From Salipiger pentaromativorans (GTDB lineage Bacteria > Pseudomonadota > Alphaproteobacteria > Rhodobacterales > Rhodobacteraceae), in assembly GCF_024721115.1 (NCBI RefSeq), contig NZ_JAMDHK010000001.1:223520-287519 (forward strand): DNA of 64,000 nucleotides. The letters are read 5' to 3'. The notes beneath the pieces were generated by a model. That model was not told the origin of the DNA, made no database searches, and saw nothing but the letters and a program-made list of their open reading frames with translations. The translations under genes and the position numbers were made by a program. This document shows, in pieces, positions 53,544 through 62,220 of the stretch; within the stretch, counting starts at the first letter, position 1, and each line of letters begins with the position of its first letter.

Positions 53544-53544
53544 C

Positions 53545-54603
53545 GTGGCCGATCTTGCACAAACACCGGACGGGCAGCGCAGGCTGCCCGTTCCCCGCTG
53601 GCTGAAAAAGACCGTCGGCACGATGCTGACCGTCGCGGTCACGCTGCTGGGGCTCCTGTTCGTGACCTTCATGATCGGTCGCGTCATGCCCATCGACCCG
53701 GTGCTGGCCGTCATCGGCGAGCGCGCGACGCAGGCGCAATATGACGAGGTCTTTCTGGAGCTGGGGCTCGACAAGCCGCTCATCACGCAATTCGCGATCT
53801 ATGTGAACGATGTGCTGCACGGCGATTTCGGCACCTCGATCCGCACCGGCAAGCTGGTCTCCGAGGACATCGGCCGCGTCTTCCCCGCCACGCTGGAACT
53901 CGCCACGCTGGGCACGCTGATCGGCGTGTTCCTGGGCGTGCCGCTGGGCGTGCTCGCCGCCGTCTACCGGGGCCGCTGGATCGACCAGGTGGCGCGCTTC
54001 GTGGGGCTCATCGGCTATTCGATGCCGATCTTCTGGCTCGGCCTCATGGGGCTGCTGATCTTTTACGGCATTCTGGGCTGGGTCGCGGGGCCGGGACGGC
54101 TCGGCGTCTTCTACCAGGGGCTGGTGCCCGAACGCAGCGGGCTGCTGCTGCTGGATTCGCTCCTCGCCGGTGACTGGACGGTCTTCAAGGACGCGTTCTC
54201 GCACATCATCCTGCCCGCCTCGCTGCTGGGCTATTACAGCCTCGCCTATATCTCCCGCATGACCCGCAGCTTCATGCTGGAACAGCTGAATTCCGAATAT
54301 ATCACCACCGCGCGGGTCAAGGGCCTGTCGGAATGGACGGTGATCTGGCGCCACGCCTTCCGCAATATCCGCATCCAGCTCATCACGGTGATCGCGCTGG
54401 CCTATGCCAACCTGCTCGAAGGCTCGGTGCTGACCGAGATCATCTTCGCCTGGCCGGGCATCGGGCAGTACATCACCACCTCGCTGCTGTCCAATGACAT
54501 GAACTCGGTGCTGGGCGGCACGGTGGTGATCGGCACGATCTTCGTGGCGCTGAACATCTTCTCCGACCTGCTCTACCGTTTCTTCGACCCGAGGGCCAAA
54601 TGA
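53545..54603 (+). CDS. Peptide ABC transporter permease (DppB type)
   Basis: A 352-residue permease from a GTG one base after the previous stop, an unusual spacing. It has six spans, the DppB motif VFPATLELATLGTLIGVFLG and the coupling loop RVKGLSEWTVIWRHAFRN. Its last bases overlap the next permease gene. Confidence 0.92.
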   Translation: MADLAQTPDGQRRLPVPRWLKKTVGTMLTVAVTLLGLLFVTFMIGRVMPIDPVLAVIGERATQAQYDEVFLELGLDKPLITQFAIYVNDVLHGDFGTSIRTGKLVSEDIGRVFPATLELATLGTLIGVFLGVPLGVLAAVYRGRWIDQVARFVGLIGYSMPIFWLGLMGLLIFYGILGWVAGPGRLGVFYQGLVPERSGLLLLDSLLAGDWTVFKDAFSHIILPASLLGYYSLAYISRMTRSFMLEQLNSEYITTARVKGLSEWTVIWRHAFRNIRIQLITVIALAYANLLEGSVLTEIIFAWPGIGQYITTSLLSNDMNSVLGGTVVIGTIFVALNIFSDLLYRFFDPRAK

Positions 54604-55511
54604 GCGACACGTCTTTCCGCGACTGGCTCACCGCCGACGCCCCCGCCTCCCGCGCCCAGGCGCGCGCCGCCGCCTGGTATGCCGGCTGGCTGAAACTGCG
54701 CGGCAACACGCTGGCCATGGTGGGCCTCGTGGTGCTGATCGCGCTGATCCTGCTGGCGCTCTTCGCGCCGCTGCTGGCGACGCAGGATCCCTTCGTGCAG
54801 GATCTCGGCGCCCGCCTGAAAGCGCCGGGCTGGGAGGGGCATCTCTTCGGCACCGACAGCCTCGGGCGCGACATCTGGTCCCGCCTCGTCTACGGCGCCC
54901 GCATCTCGCTTTATATCGTCGCGCTGGTGGCGCTGGTGGCGCCGCTGCTCGGCCTCATCATCGGCACCGTGGCGGGCTATATGGGCGGCATCATCGACGT
55001 GGCGCTGATGCGCTTCACCGACATCTTCCTCGCCTTCCCCCGGCTGATCCTGGCGCTGGCCTTCGTGGCCGCCCTCGGCGCGGGGATCGAGAACGCGGTG
55101 CTGGCGATCTCGCTCACCGCCTGGCCGCCCTATGCGCGGATCGCGCGGGCCGAGACGCTCACCATCCGCAACTCCGATTTCATCCACGCGATCAAGCTGC
55201 AGGGCGCGGGCCCGCTGCGCATCATCACGCGGCATGTCTGGCCGCTCTGCATCTCGAGCCTGGTGATCCGCGTCACCCTCGACATGGCCGGCATCATCCT
55301 GACCGCCGCAGGCCTCGGCTTCCTCGGCCTCGGCGCGCAGCCGCCCAGCCCGGAATGGGGCGCCATGGTCTCGGAGGGGCGCAAATACATCCTCGATTAC
55401 TGGTGGGTCGCCACCATTCCGGGGCTCGCCATCTTCACCATCTCGCTGGCCTTCAACCTGCTGGGCGACGGGCTGCGCGACGTGCTCGACCCCAAGGAGG
55501 CCGGGAAATGA
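54600..55511 (+). CDS. Peptide ABC transporter permease (DppC type)
   Basis: A 303-residue partner permease. After an N-terminal cytosolic stretch come LFGTDSLGRDIWSRLVYGARI, the DppC motif, and QPPSPEWGAMVSEGRKYI. With the preceding protein it forms the peptide channel. Its end is followed by a 136-base gap containing a dispersed repeat copy. Confidence 0.93.
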   Translation: MSDTSFRDWLTADAPASRAQARAAAWYAGWLKLRGNTLAMVGLVVLIALILLALFAPLLATQDPFVQDLGARLKAPGWEGHLFGTDSLGRDIWSRLVYGARISLYIVALVALVAPLLGLIIGTVAGYMGGIIDVALMRFTDIFLAFPRLILALAFVAALGAGIENAVLAISLTAWPPYARIARAETLTIRNSDFIHAIKLQGAGPLRIITRHVWPLCISSLVIRVTLDMAGIILTAAGLGFLGLGAQPPSPEWGAMVSEGRKYILDYWWVATIPGLAIFTISLAFNLLGDGLRDVLDPKEAGK

Positions 55512-55596
55512 CCCCTCCCCCGGCCCCCCTCCGCCGCGCGCGGCACACCCCCGTCCCCCGCCCCGCCCGAGGCGTCCTCTCTTTCCCAGACTGCAG

Positions 55597-55619
55597 CTTC
55601 TTCTCTTTCCAAATACGCA
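55597..55619 (+). repeat. Copy 2 of dispersed motif CTTCTCTTTCCAAATACGC
   Basis: The word CTTCTCTTTCCAAATACGC recurs here in plus orientation, identical to copy 1 near phnL over this core. It lies between the DppC and the first ATPase gene. Confidence 0.7.
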
Positions 55620-55647
55620 CCGGCCCGGCACCGGCCAGAGGCGCGCC

Positions 55648-56505
55648 ATGACCAATCTCCTCGACGTCGAAAACCTCCGCGTCACCTTCCCCACCCGCTC
55701 CGGCACATTCGAGGCGGTGCGCGGCATCTCCTTCAGCCTCGGTCGCGAACGCCTCGGCATCGTGGGAGAGTCCGGCTCCGGCAAATCCATGACCGGGCGC
55801 GCGATCCTGAAACTCATCCGCAAGCCCGGCATCGTCACCGCCGACCGCATGCGGATGGGCGACACGAACCTGCTCACCGCCTCGGAACGCGAGATGCGCA
55901 GGATTCGCGGCCGCCATGCCTCGATGATCATGCAGGACCCGAAATTCTCGCTGAACCCGGTGATGACCGTGGGCAGCCAGATCACCGAGGCGCTGCTCAC
56001 CCATGAGAAGACCTCGCGCGCCGAGGCCCGCAAACGCGCCGTCGGGATGCTCGACGCGGTGGCCATCCGCAACCCCGAGCGGGTGATGGGGCTCTACCCG
56101 CACGAGGTCTCGGGCGGCATGGGGCAGCGCATCATGATCGCCATGATGCTGATCCCCAACCCCGAAATCCTCATCGCCGACGAACCCACCTCCGCCCTCG
56201 ACGTCTCGGTCCAGCTCCAGGTTCTGGAGATCATGGACAAGCTCGTGACGGACCGTGGCATGGGGCTGATCTTCATCAGCCACGACCTCAACCTCGTGTC
56301 GAATTTCTGCGACCGCATCCTCATCATGTATGCGGGCCGCATCGTCGAGGTCTGCCAGGCCGGCAAGCTGCACGAGGCGAAACACCCTTATACCATAGGT
56401 CTGCTGAACTCCGTGCCCGATCTCGAACACCCCCGCCCCCGCCTCGACGCGCTGCAGCGCGACCCCGCCTGGCGCGAGGCCCCCTCGGTGAGCGCGCTGA
56501 CATGA
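55648..56505 (+). CDS. Peptide ABC transporter ATP-binding protein (DppD type)
   Basis: A 285-residue ATPase: Walker A GESGSGKSMTGRAI, MIMQDPKFSLNPVMTVG Q-loop, signature VSGGMGQRIMIAMML and Walker B ILIADEPTSALDVS. It energises peptide import. Its stop overlaps the start of the second ATPase by 4 bases. Confidence 0.93.
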   Translation: MTNLLDVENLRVTFPTRSGTFEAVRGISFSLGRERLGIVGESGSGKSMTGRAILKLIRKPGIVTADRMRMGDTNLLTASEREMRRIRGRHASMIMQDPKFSLNPVMTVGSQITEALLTHEKTSRAEARKRAVGMLDAVAIRNPERVMGLYPHEVSGGMGQRIMIAMMLIPNPEILIADEPTSALDVSVQLQVLEIMDKLVTDRGMGLIFISHDLNLVSNFCDRILIMYAGRIVEVCQAGKLHEAKHPYTIGLLNSVPDLEHPRPRLDALQRDPAWREAPSVSALT

Positions 56506-57254
56506 GCGCCATCGGGATCCGCGACCTCAACGTCTGGTTCGGCGAGGGCGCCGAGCTGGTCCGTGCGGTGAAATCCGCCAGCTTCTCGGTGGCCGAAGGC
56601 GAAAGCTTCGGCCTCGTGGGCGAGTCGGGCTCGGGAAAATCCACCGTGCTGCGCGCCATCGCCGGGCTGGTGGACAGCTGGAACGGCGACATGTCGGTTC
56701 TGGGCGAGCCGCTGGGCCGCCGCCGCAGCGCCGCCTTCTACAAGCGGGTGCAGATGGTCTTTCAGGACCCCTACGCCTCGCTGCACCCGCGCCACACGGT
56801 CGACCGGGTGCTGGGCGAGGTGCTGAAACTGCACGGCTTCTCCGACATCGACGCGCGGATCGACAGGCTGCTGAGCGATGTCGGTCTCGGCACCGGCTTC
56901 CGCTTCCGCTATCCGCACCAGCTTTCGGGCGGGCAGCGCCAGCGGGTGGCCATCGCCCGCGCGCTCGCGCCCGAGCCGCGCGTGGTGCTGCTCGACGAGC
57001 CGACCTCGGCGCTGGACGTGTCGGTGCAGGCGGAAATCCTCAACCTGTTGTCGGATCTCCGCGCCGAACGCGGGCTGACCTATCTGATGGTGAGCCACGA
57101 TCTGGGCGTCATCGGCCATATGTGCGACCGCATCGCCGTCATGCAGCACGGCGAGATCGTCGAGCTTCTGGACGTGGCGAAGATGCGCGCGCTACAGGCG
57201 GATCACCCCTATACCAAACATCTGCTCGACAGCTCGATCCGCAGCATCCGCTAG
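56502..57254 (+). CDS. Peptide ABC transporter ATP-binding protein (DppF type)
   Basis: A 250-residue ATPase: Walker A GESGSGKSTVLRAIAG, MVFQDPYASLHPRHTVD, signature [15 protein letters not shown] and Walker B VVLLDEPTSALDVS. It forms the ATPase pair with DppD, and is the last gene of the cluster. It faces a long palindrome shared with the convergent luciferase-like gene. Confidence 0.93.
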   Translation: MSAIGIRDLNVWFGEGAELVRAVKSASFSVAEGESFGLVGESGSGKSTVLRAIAGLVDSWNGDMSVLGEPLGRRRSAAFYKRVQMVFQDPYASLHPRHTVDRVLGEVLKLHGFSDIDARIDRLLSDVGLGTGFRFRYPHQLSGGQRQRVAIARALAPEPRVVLLDEPTSALDVSVQAEILNLLSDLRAERGLTYLMVSHDLGVIGHMCDRIAVMQHGEIVELLDVAKMRALQADHPYTKHLLDSSIRSIR

Positions 57255-57302
57255 GGGCCGGAAACCGGCGCCAAGCCGCCGCGACCGGCCTGCCTCCGGC
57301 GG

Positions 57303-57366
57303 GAGTATTTGTCGGAAAGATGAAAGCAGGGACGCCCTTGTCCTTTCATCTTTCCGGGAAATACTC
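57303..57366. repeat. Long palindrome of the GAGTATTT...AAAGATGAA family
   Basis: Left arm 57303-57326 (GAGTATTTGTCGGAAAGATG then AAAG) pairs with right arm 57343-57366 (CTTTCATCTTTCCGGGAAAT then ACTC), 22 of 24 positions matching. It sits between convergent genes and would form a strong cruciform or terminator. The arm resembles the half-copies at 36771, 55597 and 63933. Confidence 0.75.
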
Positions 57367-57412
57367 GGGGGAAGCGCGCCCCGGCGCGCGAGGGCGAAGC
57401 CCCCTGGCCCCC

Positions 57413-58441
57413 TCAGCCCGCCTTGCGCAGTTCCGGGGCAACCCTGGTGCCCAGCACCTCGATGGCCTTCATCATATCGGCATGGTCGATCACCCCGATG
57501 GCCATCTGGATCGACACCCGGTCGAAGCCCAGATCCTCGCGCAGCCCCAGGATCTTGTCGACCACCTGCGCGGGCGAGCCCACGAATTGCGCGCCCTCCG
57601 GGCCGCAGGCGGCGTCGAACTGCGCCCGGCTCTGCGGACCCCAGCCGCGCTCGCGGCCGAGCTGGTCCATCACCGCCTTCTGCGCCGGGAAGAAGATCTC
57701 CGCCGCGCGCCGGCTGTCCTCGTCCACAAAGCCATGCACGTTCAGCGACACCCGCGCCTTCTCCGCATGCCCCGCCTGCGCCGCCGCGCGGCGGTAGAGA
57801 TCGGCCAGGGGCGCGAAACGGCGCGGCTGACCGCCGATGATCGCCAGCGCCAGCGGCAGGCCCAGCCCGCCCGCGCGCACCATGCTCTGCGGCGTGCCGC
57901 CCGCCGCGATCCAGACCGGCAGCGACCCGTTCACCGGGCGCGGGTAGACGCCCAGCCCCGCCACCGGCTGGGTATGATCGGTGCCCGGCCAGGTCAGCCT
58001 TTCGCCGTCGTTGAGCGCCAGAAGCATCGCCAGCTTCTCCTCGAAGAGCGCATCGTAATCGTTCAGATCGTAGCCGAAGAGCGGAAAGCTCTCGATGAAG
58101 CTGCCGCGCCCGACCATCACCTCGGCGCGCCCGCCCGAGAGCGTGTCGAGCGTCGCGAACTGCTCGAACACCCGCACCGGATCGTCGGAGCTGAGCACCG
58201 TCACCGCCGAGCTCAGCCGGATCCGCTTCGTCACCGAGGCCGCCGCTGCCAGCACCGTCGCGGGCGAGGAGATCGCGTAATTCGCACGGTGATGTTCCCC
58301 CAGCCCGAAGAGGTCGAGCCCGACCTCGTCGGCCAGCCGGATTTCCTCGATCAGCTCCGGCAGCCGCTGCCGCGCATCGACCCGCGCGCCCGTCACCGGG
58401 TTCGTGCCAATGTCGCCGAATGTGTAAAGACCGATGTCCAT
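57413..58441 (-). CDS. LLM-class flavin-dependent monooxygenase-like protein
   Basis: A 342-residue luciferase-like (LLM) TIM barrel: DEVGLDLFGLGEHHRANYAIS, RAEVMVGRGSFIESFPLFGY and VWIAAGGTPQSMVRAGGLGLP. Such proteins use FMNH2 or F420 to oxidise organic substrates; substrate cannot be told. It is convergent with the peptide ABC cluster and divergent from the NMT1-type importer. Confidence 0.87.
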   Translation of the reverse strand: MDIGLYTFGDIGTNPVTGARVDARQRLPELIEEIRLADEVGLDLFGLGEHHRANYAISSPATVLAAAASVTKRIRLSSAVTVLSSDDPVRVFEQFATLDTLSGGRAEVMVGRGSFIESFPLFGYDLNDYDALFEEKLAMLLALNDGERLTWPGTDHTQPVAGLGVYPRPVNGSLPVWIAAGGTPQSMVRAGGLGLPLALAIIGGQPRRFAPLADLYRRAAAQAGHAEKARVSLNVHGFVDEDSRRAAEIFFPAQKAVMDQLGRERGWGPQSRAQFDAACGPEGAQFVGSPAQVVDKILGLREDLGFDRVSIQMAIGVIDHADMMKAIEVLGTRVAPELRKAG

Positions 58442-58579
58442 CGTGGAGCCTCCGTTGCGTCGCCCTCAACATAGAGGCCCCGGCGCGGGGCGAAAGCCGC
58501 CGGGCCGCACAAACTCTGTGCGGGTGGAGAAGCGCGCCTTCAGCGGCAAATCCCGCTCAACCTTCCAGCGCGGGAATGT

Positions 58580-58593
58580 TTGATCTGAATCAT
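58580..58593. promoter_or_regulatory. FNR-like box upstream of NMT1-type ABC operon
   Basis: TTGAT-CTGA-ATCAT, one base off the TTGAT-N4-ATCAA consensus, 73 bases before the operon start. It suggests anaerobic or NO-responsive control through an FNR/NNR regulator. Confidence 0.6.
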
Positions 58594-58666
58594 ATTCCGA
58601 AGACGACATGCGTTCTAAACCCGGCCGGACCGCGCAGCGCGCGCCACGCCATGGGAGCCCCGAGAG

Positions 58667-59662
58667 ATGACCAGAGCCAGACTGACCCGCCGCCAGATGA
58701 TCGGCCACGCCGCCGCCGGTGCCACGCTGCTTGCCACGCCTTCGCTTTCCCGCGCGGGCGGCGAGAGGCTCGACCGGTTGGTGATCCAGAGCCCGCCCTC
58801 GGGCCCCTCCATCGTCGTCTCCCACGCGGTCGCCATGGGCGCCTTCGCCGATGTGGCAAAGGAGGTGGATTATACACTCTGGAACACCGGCGACGAGCTG
58901 CGCGCGGGGCTGGCCTCGGGCAAGCTCGAAGTGGCCATCGTGCCGACCCAGGGGGCGGCGAGCCTCTACAATCGCGGCTTTCCGATCCGGCTGGTGAATG
59001 TGGTGACCGACGGCCATTGCGGGCTGTTCTCGACCGGCGCGCCGCTGGCCTCCTTCGCCGGGCTGGAGGGCAAGACCGTCGCCCTGCCCTTCTTCAACGA
59101 TTTCACCGGCCATGTGATGCGCGCGATGCTGGCGCATTACGGCATCTCCGACAAGGTGACGCTGATCCCGGCGGCCACCCATGTGGAGGGGGCGCAGCTT
59201 CTCCTCTCGGGCCGGGCCGAGGCCGCGCTGCTGGCCGAACCGTCCGGCAGCGCCGCGATGATGAAGGCGAAACAGGCGGGGCTGGCGATCTCGCGCGGGG
59301 TCGCCACCCGCGAGGAATGGGGCAAGGTCACCGGCGCGGGCAATGCGCTGACCCAGGCCGGGCTGGGTGTGACCGCGGGCTTTGCCGAGACCCATCCGGC
59401 GCTGGTCGAGGGGCTGCATCTGGCACTGGAAACCGCCGCTGCGGATGCGCTGGCCAATCCGGCGCAGGCCGCCGCCGATACCGCGCGTCTGACCGACCGC
59501 CCGGCGCCGCTGATCGCGGCCGCGCTGCCGCATTCCGGCCTGCATGTGCGCAGGGCCAGCGCGGCGCGCGCGGATCTGGAAGGCACCTATACTGTGCTGC
59601 TCAAGGCCGATCCGGGCATTCTGGGCAATGCCCTGCCCGATGACGGGTTCTATCTGCTGTGA
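58667..59662 (+). CDS. NMT1/NrtA-type ABC substrate-binding protein, Tat signal
   Basis: A 331-residue binding protein. A twin-arginine signal (RRQMIGHAAAGATLLATPSL) suggests Tat export. The body carries LVNVVTDGHCGLFS, VALPFFNDFTGHVMRAML and THVEGAQLLLSGRAEAALLAEP, of the NMT1/nitrate-sulfonate group. Ligand unknown. It is first in a three-gene operon, with its stop overlapping the permease GTG. Confidence 0.85.
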   Translation: MTRARLTRRQMIGHAAAGATLLATPSLSRAGGERLDRLVIQSPPSGPSIVVSHAVAMGAFADVAKEVDYTLWNTGDELRAGLASGKLEVAIVPTQGAASLYNRGFPIRLVNVVTDGHCGLFSTGAPLASFAGLEGKTVALPFFNDFTGHVMRAMLAHYGISDKVTLIPAATHVEGAQLLLSGRAEAALLAEPSGSAAMMKAKQAGLAISRGVATREEWGKVTGAGNALTQAGLGVTAGFAETHPALVEGLHLALETAAADALANPAQAAADTARLTDRPAPLIAAALPHSGLHVRRASAARADLEGTYTVLLKADPGILGNALPDDGFYLL

Positions 59663-60486
59663 GCCCCCGCGCCGCCCCTCTGGCCCGGCTGCGCGAGCGC
59701 GGCGAGGCCCTGCCTCTGGCGCTGGCCGAAGCCGGGTCGCGCTACGGGCCGGGTCTGGCCGGGCTGCTGCTCGGGCTGGGGCTCTGGCAGCTGGGCGCCC
59801 TCAGCTATGGCCCCTTCATCCTGCCCACGCCTTTCGCCACGGCAAAGGCTGTGGCGGGTATTCTCGGCGCGCCCGAAGGCTGGGCCATCGTGGGCGCCAC
59901 GGTGCTCCGGGTCATTGCCGGGCTGAGCCTTGCCACGGCCATCGGCGGCGCGCTCGGCATCGCGGCGGGCTATCTGCCGCTGCTGATGCGGCTACTGCGG
60001 CCCTGGGCCACGATCCTGCTGGGCATGCCCGCCATCGCCTGGGTGATCCTGACGATGATCTGGTTCGGCCCGACCCATGGCGCGGTGATCTTCACGGTGG
60101 CGGTGATGACAACGCCCGTGATCTTCACCGGCGCAGCCGAGGGGGTTCTGACCCGCGACCGCAGGCTCGACGACATGGCCAGAGGCTTCGGCGGCTCCGC
60201 CTGGGCGCGCTTCCGCCGGGTGGCGGTCTTCCAGATCGCGGGCCATCTGGCGCCGGTCTTCGCCATCGCGCTGGCGCTCTCCTTCAAGGTCGCGATCATG
60301 TCCGAGCTGGTCACCAATGTGACCGGCATCGGCGGCGCGCTGGCGCTCGCCCGCACCCATCTCGACATTGATCAGGCGCTGGCCTGGGTGGCGCTGTCGG
60401 TCACGGCGCTGCTGGTTCTGGAACACGCCGCCGTGCGTCCCTTGCGGCGGCGACTTGAGCGCTGGCGCGCGCTGGGGAGGGGCTGA
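59659..60486 (+). CDS. ABC transporter permease (SsuC/NrtB-like)
   Basis: A 275-residue permease from a GTG at 59659. It has six spans and the coupling loop RRLDDMARGFGGSAWARFRRVAVFQ. Typical for the nitrate/sulfonate/taurine group. It shares bases with both neighbours. Confidence 0.9.
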   Translation: MSPRAAPLARLRERGEALPLALAEAGSRYGPGLAGLLLGLGLWQLGALSYGPFILPTPFATAKAVAGILGAPEGWAIVGATVLRVIAGLSLATAIGGALGIAAGYLPLLMRLLRPWATILLGMPAIAWVILTMIWFGPTHGAVIFTVAVMTTPVIFTGAAEGVLTRDRRLDDMARGFGGSAWARFRRVAVFQIAGHLAPVFAIALALSFKVAIMSELVTNVTGIGGALALARTHLDIDQALAWVALSVTALLVLEHAAVRPLRRRLERWRALGRG

Positions 60487-61292
60487 TGGGCACGCTCATC
60501 GACACCCCCCTGACCCTGGCGGCGCTGCGCTTCTCTTATTCCGGCCGCATGGTGCTGCGCGATGTCTCGCTGGTGCTGCGCCCCGGCGAGATGGTGGCGC
60601 TGGTCGGCCCCTCGGGCTGCGGCAAGACCACGCTCGCCCATATCGCGGCGGGCACACTGGCGCCCGACCGGGGCCGGGTGCTGCGCCGCTACAGGCGCCA
60701 TGGCGTGGTGTTTCAGGAGCCGCGCCTGCTGCCCTGGGCCACCGCGCGGGACAATATCGCGCTGCCCCTGACGCTGGACGGGGTGCGCCCCGAGGAGGCC
60801 CGGCACCGCGCCGAAGAGGCCGCCGTCCGAGTGGCGCTGGAGCCCGCCGATCTCGGCAAACATCCCGCCGAGCTCTCGGGCGGGATGCGCCAGCGCGTGG
60901 CCATCGCGCGGGCACTGGTGGTCGATCCCGATTTCATGATCTTCGACGAACCCTTCGGCGCGCTCGACGTGGTGCTGCGGCGGCGGATGCAGGACATCGT
61001 GATCCGCGAAGTGACCGAGCGCGGCCTCGCCGGGCTCTTCATCACCCATGACCTCTCCGAAGCCGCGCGTCTCGCCCACCGCATCGCGGTGATGCACCCC
61101 AAGGGCCAAGGGGTTCTGGGCTCGGCAGTGCCGCCGGGGCGCCCCGGAGACCGGACGGAGCGGCAGCTTTTCGATTACGTCCAGAGCAGCCTCGCGGGCG
61201 ATCCGCTCTTCGCCGATCTGCAATCGGTCGACGAACGCGCGGCCCCGGCGGTCTGCGGCTGCGATCCGATCGGGGTGCAGCGCTGTTGTTGA
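60486..61292 (+). CDS. ABC transporter ATPase (SsuB/NrtD-like) with Cys-rich tail
   Basis: A 268-residue ATPase: Walker A GPSGCGKTTLAHIAAG, signature [15 protein letters not shown] and Walker B FMIFDEPFGALDV. The last 15 residues, VCGCDPIGVQRCC, hold four cysteines in a C-x-C-x7-CC pattern that is not part of the standard fold. It could bind a metal or Fe-S cluster and gate transport; inference. Confidence 0.9.
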   Translation: MGTLIDTPLTLAALRFSYSGRMVLRDVSLVLRPGEMVALVGPSGCGKTTLAHIAAGTLAPDRGRVLRRYRRHGVVFQEPRLLPWATARDNIALPLTLDGVRPEEARHRAEEAAVRVALEPADLGKHPAELSGGMRQRVAIARALVVDPDFMIFDEPFGALDVVLRRRMQDIVIREVTERGLAGLFITHDLSEAARLAHRIAVMHPKGQGVLGSAVPPGRPGDRTERQLFDYVQSSLAGDPLFADLQSVDERAAPAVCGCDPIGVQRCC

Positions 61293-61565
61293 TGAAATGA
61301 CCTCGGCCTCGGGTGCTTCCAAGGTGAGGCCCGGAGGGCTTCGCCACGCGCGCACCGCCGAATCCGCCCCGAAAGCCGGGCCCGGCGATGACCCATGAGT
61401 TGCCGCGCCGAGCGTGGAATCCCTCGATCTATCCCACCCCCATCCGAAAGGCCTCGAAGCTTGGCACCTGCGCCCCCAAAACGGCAGCCCGGCGGGCCGC
61501 GCCCTTGATCCGGGCCAGGGGCGCGGGGATCGCGGCAGCGGCAAAAGCGCCTTCGCCCGGACCTA
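61293..61565. other. Intergenic region between convergent ABC ATPase and racemase genes
   Basis: No gene is confidently seen. One minus-strand frame through 61429-61560 has a plausible amino-acid composition but no recognisable family, no start codon of its own, and a different frame from the racemase. No strong hairpin was found. Confidence 0.45.
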
Positions 61566-62219
61566 TTATCCGTCCGCCACCACCCCGACCAGCGCCGCCG
61601 CCAGCAGCGCCGCCGCGCGCACCCCGTCGATCACCCGCACCGGCGCCCCGTCCTGTAACGCCGCGCGATGCCCGCACATGCCGGCGCAGCCCAGAACCAC
61701 CGTCTCCGCCCCCTGCCCGGCCAGCCCGGCGATCTCCGCGCGCAGCGCCGCCAGCACCTCCGGCGCGCCCTCCTCCACCGCCAGCACGCCGAAGCCGCTC
61801 GGGCGCACCTCGGTGCAGGCCGCGCCGAACCCCAGCGCCGCGATATTGCCCGCGATCACCGGCACCGCCTCCGGCACCGTGGTCAGCACGCCGAAACGCG
61901 CGCCCAGCAGCGCCGCCGCGTGAAATCCCGCCTGCCCGATGCCGATCACCGGGCAATGCGCCGCCGCCCTTGCCTCCGCCAGCCCGGTGTCGTCGAAACA
62001 GGCGATCACGATGACCTCGGCCCCCGCCTCCCGCGCCGCCGGCAAAAGCGCCAGCAGCCCCGGCACCGCTGCCGCGCCATCCTCCGCCCCCTGAATGACC
62101 TCGGGTCCGTCGAGATTGGTCCAGCCCAGCACCGCGCGCCCCGGCAGCGCCGCCCGCGCCGCCGCCACGATGCTCCCGGTCATATGGGCCGAGGCGTTGG
62201 GATTGATGAAGAGGATCAC
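61566..62219 (-). CDS. Asp/Glu/hydantoin racemase family protein
   Basis: A 217-residue racemase-fold protein beginning, from the GTG at 62219, with MILFINPNASAHM. The two catalytic cysteines are expected in VIACFDDTGL and VLGCAGMCGH. An ATG at 62240 overlaps the permease gene; the GTG start fits the family. It sits downstream of PotBC-type permeases, so it may convert an imported hydantoin or amino-acid derivative. Confidence 0.83.
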   Translation of the reverse strand: MILFINPNASAHMTGSIVAAARAALPGRAVLGWTNLDGPEVIQGAEDGAAAVPGLLALLPAAREAGAEVIVIACFDDTGLAEARAAAHCPVIGIGQAGFHAAALLGARFGVLTTVPEAVPVIAGNIAALGFGAACTEVRPSGFGVLAVEEGAPEVLAALRAEIAGLAGQGAETVVLGCAGMCGHRAALQDGAPVRVIDGVRAAALLAAALVGVVADG

Positions 62220-62220
62220 C

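Noticed and set aside
61429..61560. A possible coding stretch on the minus strand after the racemase gene
   Set aside because: Different frame, no start or recognised family. A frameshifted racemase tail cannot be shown without homologues.
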